11,635 nt of DNA from Coriobacteriaceae bacterium. Its GTDB lineage: Bacteria; Actinomycetota; Coriobacteriia; Coriobacteriales; Eggerthellaceae. Numbering within the stretch: position 1 is the stretch's first letter; the number at the start of each line of letters is the position of its first letter. Below are positions 6,605 through 11,635 of the stretch, one piece after another. Made by a program: the position numbers and the translations under genes. Under the pieces are notes generated by a model. That model made no database searches. It worked only from the letters and a program-made list of their open reading frames with translations, and had not been told where the DNA came from. The stretch spans positions 1 through 11,635 of the forward strand of contig SUUF01000036.1 in NCBI GenBank assembly GCA_015062635.1. The letters are read 5' to 3'.

Positions 6605-7930
6605 ATGGCGCAACGGCAGAAGGTAGAACATGGCATTCCGCCGACCTATGACGCGAACAGCCGGGTGCTCGTGCTGGGCACGATGCCGAGCCCGGCCTCG
6701 CGCGAGGGCGGCTACAACTACGGGCACCCGCGCAACCGGTTCTGGCAGGTGCTCGCGCAGCTCGCCGGCGAGCCGGTGCCGACGACGAACGAGCGCAAGC
6801 GCGATTTCTGCCTGCGGCATCACATCGCGTTATGGGATGTGCTGGCCGAATGCGAGATAGCGGGCGCATCGGATGCGAGCATCGCGAACGCGAAGCCGAA
6901 CGACCTGTCGCTCATCTTCGAGGCGGCGCCCATCGAGGCCGTCTTCTGCACCGGCGCGAAGGCGCATGAGCTGTATCGGCGGCTGTGCGAGCCGACGTGC
7001 GGCGTTCCGGCCGTGCGGCTTCCCTCGACGAGCCCGGCGAATGCGGCCTGCGGCATGGAGCGCCTGCTTGCGGAATACGCTGCGATATTCGAGCATACGC
7101 ATGAATACGAGCCGCCGGTGCTCGACGTCCCCGACGTCGTGGCGCTCGAGCAGGCCATCGCGGCGGCGGGCACGCCGCTGTCCGAGCTCATGGACCGCGC
7201 GGGAACCGCGGTGGCGCGCCGCGTGCGCCAGGTGATCGATGAGGTGGCGGGCGGCGGTTACCCGGCCTGGGCGAGGGATTTGGGCGAATACACGCGTCGC
7301 GTCGTGCTGGAACCGCAGGCCACGCGGCCGGTGGTGACGATTTTCTGCGGCAACGGCAACAACGGCGGCGACGGGTGGGTGGCTGCGGCCCTGCTCGCGC
7401 GCGAAGGCGTTCCCGTGTGCGTGTTCACGGCGCGCATGCCCGATCAGCTGAAGGCGCAGCCGGCGCGCGATGCCGCCATCGCCGCGCTCGACGAGCTGCG
7501 CGGATGCGGCGCGCAGGTGGTGCGCGCGGCCGACGATGCGGCTTTCGACGAGGAGGGCCGGGTCCGCGCGCCCTTGGTCGTGCTCGACGATGGCACGGTG
7601 GATGGCCGCTTGGCGTTCGCCCGGAGCATCGTCTTGCAGTCGTGGGTCGTCGTCGACGCGATGATGGGCACGGGTTCGTCGGGCGCCCCGCGCGACCCGT
7701 TCCTCCATTGGGTGATCGCCTCGAACCTGCTGCTGGCCGGCCATGCGCGCCTGGCCGTGGACGTGCCATCGGGGGTGAGCGCGCAAACGGGCGATTCGTC
7801 CACGCCGCGCTTCCTCGCCGACGAGACCCTGACGATGATGGTGCGCAAACCCGGTTTGACGGCGCCCGAATGCGGCCGCGTGCAGGTCGCGCCGCTTGCC
7901 TACCTCGAGCCGTTCCTCGCGCGCGGGTGA
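6605..7930 (+). CDS. Hypoxanthine (deoxyinosine) DNA glycosylase fused to NAD(P)H-hydrate epimerase
   Basis: A 441-residue protein. The ATG at 6605 is preferred over 6587 because GAAGGGGG (6591-6598) lies 6 bases before it. Residues 1-165 match the deoxyinosine/hypoxanthine-DNA glycosylase group of the uracil-DNA glycosylase superfamily: HGIPPTYDANSRVLVLGTMPS (GTMPS at 25-29), YGHPRNRFW (39-47) with Asn44 a likely catalytic residue, and LPSTSPANA (139-147). This enzyme removes deaminated adenine from DNA. Residues 172-437 are a YjeF N-terminal (NnrE) domain: ELMDRAGTAVA, GNGNNGGDGW (249-258), VDAMMGTG with Asp351, and DVPSG (386-390). It epimerises damaged hydrated NAD(P)H. The dehydratase (NnrD/YjeF C-terminal) domain is absent. 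The epimerase part is longer than the usual 220 or so residues, with extra segments before GNGNNGG and before VDAMMG. It lies 21 bases after the ABC-GNAT gene and is probably co-transcribed with it. Both domain calls are strong. Confidence 0.88.
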   Translation: MAQRQKVEHGIPPTYDANSRVLVLGTMPSPASREGGYNYGHPRNRFWQVLAQLAGEPVPTTNERKRDFCLRHHIALWDVLAECEIAGASDASIANAKPNDLSLIFEAAPIEAVFCTGAKAHELYRRLCEPTCGVPAVRLPSTSPANAACGMERLLAEYAAIFEHTHEYEPPVLDVPDVVALEQAIAAAGTPLSELMDRAGTAVARRVRQVIDEVAGGGYPAWARDLGEYTRRVVLEPQATRPVVTIFCGNGNNGGDGWVAAALLAREGVPVCVFTARMPDQLKAQPARDAAIAALDELRGCGAQVVRAADDAAFDEEGRVRAPLVVLDDGTVDGRLAFARSIVLQSWVVVDAMMGTGSSGAPRDPFLHWVIASNLLLAGHARLAVDVPSGVSAQTGDSSTPRFLADETLTMMVRKPGLTAPECGRVQVAPLAYLEPFLARG

Positions 7931-7945
7931 CGGCGCGCTTCCGGT

Positions 7946-7962
7946 CGGCCCCGATGCGGCCG
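7946..7962 (+). terminator. Small hairpin after the glycosylase-epimerase gene
   Basis: A 5-bp stem (CGGCC pairing with GGCCG) with a CCGATGC loop lies 15 bases after the stop codon. No T-tract follows. It is a weak terminator candidate. The remaining 146-base gap before the repeat-protein gene contains AT-richer DNA with CATAAT (7996-8001) and TTGCAA (8001-8006), but no promoter I can call with confidence. Confidence 0.2.
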
Positions 7963-8076
7963 CCGTGGCAGGGGTAAATTCCAACGTTCCGCATGCATAA
8001 TTGCAACCAAAAACGGCGCGGGTGGTTTACCATAGCAAGTAGGGAAATCGACACAGATTCATGAGGAGGGAAGGAT

Positions 8077-9528
8077 ATGGCAACGAAGCTCGTTTCTCGT
8101 ATGTGCGGCGTCCTGACGGTGGTCCTCCTGTGTCTTGGGGTAATTGCGCCGATGGCGCTTGCAGACGACCTGCAGGACATTTCGGGCGCGACGGTTTCGG
8201 CGTCGAACGCTACCTATACCGGCGTTGCGATTACGCCGGCGGTCACCGTGACGCTCAACGGCGCCACGTTGTCGGCGAGCACCGACTACACCGTGGCATA
8301 TGCATCGAACAAGGACGCGGGCACCGCGACGGTGACGGTTTCCGGCAAGGGCGATTACACGGGCACCGCAACCGGGTCGTTCACGATCAGCCCGGCATCT
8401 GCCTCGAAGCTCACCATCGGCGAGGCCGGCCCGAAGGTCTACACCGGCGAGCCGCGTACGGTATCGCCCGTCGTGATGTTCGGCAACACGAAGCTGAAGA
8501 AGAACCGCGACTACACGCTGTCGTTCGAGAATAACGTGCATGCCGGCAAGGCGAAGGTCATCGTGACGGGCCAGGGCAACTTCACCGGCCAGAAGAGCGC
8601 GAAGTTCGTCATCCAGAAGGCGCCGTTGACCAAGGTGAAGGTGTCGAAGATCGCGAAAAAGACCTACACGGGGTCGGCCATCACGCCGAACCCGACCATC
8701 ACGTACAAGGGCACGAAGCTGAAGAAGGGCATCGACTACCGGTTGGTGTACAAGTCGAACAAGAACGCCGGCAAGGCGCAGGTTGTCGTGAAGGGCATCA
8801 AGGGCGGCAACTTCACCGGTAAGAAGTACGTCACCTTCACCATCAAGAGGGCGCCGGTGAAGAACGCGAAGGCCTCTTCGATTTCCGACCAGAAGTACAC
8901 GGGTTCGCCCATCAAGCCCACCCCGAAGCTCACCTTCAAGGGCAAGAAGATGAAGAAGGGCCGCGACTACACGCTGTCGTACAGCTCGAATAAGAACGCC
9001 GGCACGGCGAAGGTCATCGTCAAGGGCAAGGGCAACTTCACCGGCAAGAAGACGCTCACCTTCAAGATCTTGACGGTCCCGATCACCGATGCCACGTTCA
9101 AGCCCATAAACGCCAAGCCCTATACCGGCGACCTCGTGCGCCCCGATCCGAAGATCACCTACAAGGGCAAGCGCCTGAAGCAGGGCGCCGACTACACGCT
9201 GTCGTACGACAACAACGAGTATGTGGGCACGGCCTATGTCACCGTCACGGCGAAGGGCAACTTCACGGGCAGCAAGACCGTCTCGTTTGCCCTGGTGGCG
9301 CGCTCCGTCGCGAAGGCGAAGTTCTCTGACATCATGCCGCAGGCGTATACCGGGCATCCGATCGAACCGAATCCCGCCGTTACCGTTAAGGGCCGCCGGC
9401 TCGTGCAGGGCACCGACTACACGCTGTCGTATGCCGACAACGTGAATGCCGGGTCCCAGGCCAAGGTGTATATCCACGGCAGGGGCAATTACACGGGCGA
9501 TGCCGTGGCCTATTTCAGGATCGTGTAA
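8077..9528 (+). CDS. Secreted protein of six tandem Ig-like/YDG-type repeats
   Basis: A 483-residue protein. The start is set by AGGAGGG (8064-8070), 6 bases before the ATG. Residues 1-29 are a Sec signal peptide ending in ALA, with cleavage predicted before Asp30. The rest is six repeats of about 75 residues whose YTG marker tyrosines lie at 47, 122, 197, 274, 349 and 424. The consensus is YTG..I.P...V...G..L..G.DYTLSY..N.NAGTA.V.V.GKGNFTG....F.I, a pattern seen in surface proteins of gut Firmicutes and Coriobacteriia and similar to YDG/MBG-type beta-sandwich repeats. Repeats 2-5 are very rich in lysine (KLKKG, GKKMKKGRDY); repeats 1 and 6 are less so. No LPXTG, membrane helix, SLH, choline-binding or enzymatic domain is present, so the protein is either released or held by charge. 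It is probably an adhesive or structural extracellular protein. It appears monocistronic. Confidence 0.85.
   Translation: MATKLVSRMCGVLTVVLLCLGVIAPMALADDLQDISGATVSASNATYTGVAITPAVTVTLNGATLSASTDYTVAYASNKDAGTATVTVSGKGDYTGTATGSFTISPASASKLTIGEAGPKVYTGEPRTVSPVVMFGNTKLKKNRDYTLSFENNVHAGKAKVIVTGQGNFTGQKSAKFVIQKAPLTKVKVSKIAKKTYTGSAITPNPTITYKGTKLKKGIDYRLVYKSNKNAGKAQVVVKGIKGGNFTGKKYVTFTIKRAPVKNAKASSISDQKYTGSPIKPTPKLTFKGKKMKKGRDYTLSYSSNKNAGTAKVIVKGKGNFTGKKTLTFKILTVPITDATFKPINAKPYTGDLVRPDPKITYKGKRLKQGADYTLSYDNNEYVGTAYVTVTAKGNFTGSKTVSFALVARSVAKAKFSDIMPQAYTGHPIEPNPAVTVKGRRLVQGTDYTLSYADNVNAGSQAKVYIHGRGNYTGDAVAYFRIV
8173..9525 (+). repeat. Six in-frame tandem repeats of about 225 bp
   Basis: The repeat spacing is 75, 75, 77, 75 and 75 codons; the longer third unit carries two extra residues (KGIKGGNF). 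DNA identity is highest around the DYTLS segment: GACTACACGCTGTCG occurs exactly at 8509, 8965, 9190 and 9415. The remainder has diverged more, so this is an old protein-level duplication with local DNA conservation, not a recent array. The whole array is coding. Confidence 0.85.
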
Positions 9529-9581
9529 CACGTTGCTTGCGGTTTGACCGCACAGGCAAAATGCACATGCCGACAATGCGT

Positions 9582-9602
9582 GGGGCCGGGATTCCCGGCC
9601 CC
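9582..9602 (+). terminator. Perfect hairpin between the repeat-protein and fbp genes
   Basis: A 9-bp stem (GGGGCCGGG pairing with CCCGGCCCC) closes a 3-base ATT loop. No T-tract follows. It may end the repeat-protein transcript. It also covers the expected -35 position of the fbp promoter, like the hairpin at 4145-4178. A smaller stem (GCGGT-TTG-ACCGC, 9539-9551) lies just after the repeat-protein stop codon. Confidence 0.4.
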
Positions 9603-9610
9603 GCCTGCGT

Positions 9611-9616
9611 TAGAAT
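9611..9616 (+). promoter_or_regulatory. Candidate -10 box for fbp
   Basis: TAGAAT (5 of 6 to consensus) lies 51 bases before the ATG at 9668 and 8 bases after the hairpin. The expected -35 region is inside the hairpin and shows no consensus. The leader would be about 45 bases and includes AAGGAGG at 9655-9661. Confidence 0.4.
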
Positions 9617-9667
9617 GTGCACAGCAATCGAACAATAGAATCGCCCGGTTTGGCAAGGAGGATTCCC

Positions 9668-11620
9668 ATGGATGCTGGCGAGTTGAAGTATTTGGAGCTG
9701 CTCTCGAAGTCGTTTCCCACGGTGGCGAAGGCGTCGACCGAGATCATCAACCTCAATGCCATCTTGAACCTGCCGAAGGGCACCGAGGTGTTCGCCTCGG
9801 ATATCCATGGCGAATACGAGGCGTTCTCGCATCTGCTGCGCAACGGCTCGGGCAATGTGCGCACGAAGATCGCCGAGGCGCTCGGTGACGTGCTTTCGCA
9901 GGAAGAGCAGGACAGCCTCGCCACGCTCATCTATTACCCCGAGCAGAAGGTCAAGCTCATCCTCGCGGACGTCGAAGACGAGGAGGCATGGTTTGCCGAC
10001 GTGCTGCCGAAGCTCGTCGCGGTGGTTCGGCGGGCGTCGGTGAAATACACCCGCTCGAAGGTGCGCAAGGCGCTGCCGGCCGATTTCGCGTACATCATCG
10101 AGGAGCTGCTCGCCGAAAGCCAGCACGAGCCGGCGAAGGACGCCTACTACGAGGCGATCATCCGCGCCGTCATCCGCACGGGCAGCGGACGCGCGCTCGT
10201 CATCGCGCTGTGCAACCTCATCCATCGGCTGGCCATCGACCACCTGCACATTGTGGGCGACATCTACGACCGCGGGCCGTATCCAGACCAGATCATGGAC
10301 GCGCTCATCGCCTATCACAACGTCGACGTGCAGTGGGGTAACCACGACATCGTGTGGATGGGCGCCGCGCTCGGGCAGCGTGGCTGCATCACGCATGTCG
10401 TGCGCAATTCCGCGCGCTATGGCAACCTGTCGATTCTCGAAGATGCATACGGCATCAACATCCTGCCGCTTGCACGGTTCGCGCTCGAAGCCTATGCCGA
10501 CGACCCCTGCGTCGCCTTCGGCCTGAAGGGCAACCCCGACCTGTCGCCGGACGAGATTGACCTCAACATCAAGATCCAAAAGGCCATGGCCGTCATCCAG
10601 TTCAAGGTGGAAGGCCAGCTCATCGACGAGAATCCCGACTTCGACCTCGAGCATCGCAAGCTGCTGCACCTCATCGATTACGAAAAGGGCACGATCCACA
10701 TCGGCGACGAGGAATTCGAGCTGCAAGACAAGGTGCTGCTCACCATCGACCCGGCCGACCCGTATCGGCTCACCGAGGGCGAGGAAAGCGTGATGCAGCA
10801 GCTCGAGCAGAGCTTCCGCAACAGCGAGAAGCTGCAGCGCCACATGCGCTTCTTCCTCGAGAACGGCTCGCTGTACAAGGTGAGCAACGGCAATCTGCTG
10901 CTGCATGCCTGCGTGCCGCTGAACAAGGACGGCTCGCTCAAGGAGGTCAACGTTTTCGGCGAGACCTACAAGGGCAAGGCGCTCTACGATGTGCTCGACC
11001 GGTATGTGCGCGCCGGCTTCTACAGCGACGACCCCGTCGAGCGCAAGCGCGGCGCCGACCTCATGTGGTGGCTGTGGCAGGGCGAGGGCTCGCCGCTGTT
11101 CGCGAAGAGCAAGATGGCGACTTTCGAGCTGTACCTGGTGGCCGATAAGGCGGCCCGCACCGAGGTGAAGAACTCGTTCTACAACCTCATCGAGAACGAG
11201 GAAGTCATCGACGGCATCTTCCGCAGCTTCGACATGGACCCGGCCACGTCGCGCATCGTCTGCGGCCATGTGCCCGTGAAGGTGAAGGATGGCGAGGATC
11301 CCGTGAAGTGCGGCGGCAAGGTGCTCTGCATCGACGGCGGCTTCTCGCGTGCCTACCAGAAGACCACCGGCATCGCGGGCTTCACGCTCATCTCGAACTC
11401 GAAGGGCCTCACGCTGGCCGCCCACGAGCCGCTCGAGTCGATGAACGCGGCCGTGGAACGCGAGCTCGACATCCACTCGTCGCGCCGCGTCGTGCAGCAA
11501 AACGAACGCCGCACGTTGGTGGGCGACACCGACACCGGCGCCGAGCTGAAAGCGCAGATCGCCGACCTCGAGCGCCTGCTCGAGGCTTACCGCCGCGGCC
11601 TCATCCCCGAAGGGAAATAA
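9668..11620 (+). CDS. fbp: Fructose-1,6-bisphosphatase, class III
   Basis: A 650-residue enzyme, close to the length of Bacillus subtilis Fbp (about 670). It hydrolyses fructose 1,6-bisphosphate to fructose 6-phosphate, the committed step of gluconeogenesis, in the cytosol. The start is set by AAGGAGG (9655-9661), 6 bases before the ATG; an in-frame ATG at 9617 lacks a binding site and overlaps the promoter region. The N terminus (YLELLSKSFPTVAKASTEI, then INLNAILNLPKGTE) is characteristic of the class. Metallophosphatase metal ligands are visible in SDIHGEYEAF (Asp45, His47), GDIYDRGPYPDQ (Asp198, Asp201), WGNHDIVWMGA (Asn225, His226) and CGHVPVK (His534). A family-typical middle segment of about 270 residues separates the metal motifs, and CIDGGFSRAYQKTTGIAG follows the last. 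No motif is missing. The C terminus (EERLLEAYRR-like) is probably a helix. The gene has its own promoter candidate. The assignment is very secure. Confidence 0.96.
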   Translation: MDAGELKYLELLSKSFPTVAKASTEIINLNAILNLPKGTEVFASDIHGEYEAFSHLLRNGSGNVRTKIAEALGDVLSQEEQDSLATLIYYPEQKVKLILADVEDEEAWFADVLPKLVAVVRRASVKYTRSKVRKALPADFAYIIEELLAESQHEPAKDAYYEAIIRAVIRTGSGRALVIALCNLIHRLAIDHLHIVGDIYDRGPYPDQIMDALIAYHNVDVQWGNHDIVWMGAALGQRGCITHVVRNSARYGNLSILEDAYGINILPLARFALEAYADDPCVAFGLKGNPDLSPDEIDLNIKIQKAMAVIQFKVEGQLIDENPDFDLEHRKLLHLIDYEKGTIHIGDEEFELQDKVLLTIDPADPYRLTEGEESVMQQLEQSFRNSEKLQRHMRFFLENGSLYKVSNGNLLLHACVPLNKDGSLKEVNVFGETYKGKALYDVLDRYVRAGFYSDDPVERKRGADLMWWLWQGEGSPLFAKSKMATFELYLVADKAARTEVKNSFYNLIENEEVIDGIFRSFDMDPATSRIVCGHVPVKVKDGEDPVKCGGKVLCIDGGFSRAYQKTTGIAGFTLISNSKGLTLAAHEPLESMNAAVERELDIHSSRRVVQQNERRTLVGDTDTGAELKAQIADLERLLEAYRRGLIPEGK

Positions 11621-11635
11621 GCCGTTTCACCTGGG

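Noticed and set aside
4130..6823. Very long open frame on the - strand (897 codons) opposite the ABC-GNAT gene
   Set aside because: Its translation is low-complexity His/Arg/Ala/Asp/Glu/Val-rich, as expected from the antisense of GC-rich codons. It has no domain, and it spans two well-supported + strand genes and their promoter.
8173..9525. Regular 225-bp periodicity considered as a CRISPR-like or satellite array
   Set aside because: The units are far too long for CRISPR, are coding throughout, and are conserved mainly at protein level.
8059..9576. Open frame on the - strand opposite the repeat protein (505 codons)
   Set aside because: It is periodic only because it mirrors the + strand repeats. 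The + strand has a signal peptide and a strong ribosome binding site.
9515..11500. Long open frame on the - strand opposite fbp (661 codons)
   Set aside because: Same antisense bias, no recognisable domain, and a highly secure enzyme on the + strand.

Overview
The window is GC-rich bacterial DNA with eight protein genes, all on the + strand. No RNA gene, CRISPR array, insertion sequence or phage gene is visible. GC-rich third codon positions, strong AAGGAGG-type ribosome binding sites and a Firmicutes-type class III fructose-1,6-bisphosphatase together suggest a GC-rich Gram-positive anaerobe. An actinobacterium of class Coriobacteriia (an Eggerthellaceae-like gut organism) is the best guess. 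This is an inference from protein style, not a search result.

Layout, left to right. (1) About 3-3455: two related SRPBCC (START-like, hydrophobic-ligand-binding fold) proteins flank an FAD-dependent oxidoreductase of the amine-oxidase/phytoene-desaturase type. The first SRPBCC protein has four membrane helices at its N terminus and its reading frame runs off the left edge. The second has one N-terminal hydrophobic anchor. The set looks like a membrane-associated redox cassette acting on an unknown hydrophobic substrate, and a clear intrinsic terminator closes it at 3485-3511. (2) 3648-4115: a small orphan lipoprotein. (3) 4232-7930: a probable two-gene operon in which both genes are fusions. 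The first joins a complete ABC exporter half-transporter to a C-terminal GNAT acetyltransferase. The second, 21 bases downstream, joins a hypoxanthine (deoxyinosine) DNA glycosylase to an NAD(P)H-hydrate epimerase domain. (4) 8077-9528: a secreted protein built from six tandem units of about 75 residues, lysine-rich in the middle, with no visible anchor. (5) 9668-11620: class III fructose-1,6-bisphosphatase, a gluconeogenesis enzyme.

The gaps between genes are short (21 to 238 bases). Several hold a GC-rich hairpin, and in two of them a good -10 box follows the hairpin closely, so upstream gene ends and downstream promoters are tightly packed. The most notable items are the two fusion proteins and the SRPBCC-FAD-SRPBCC cassette.
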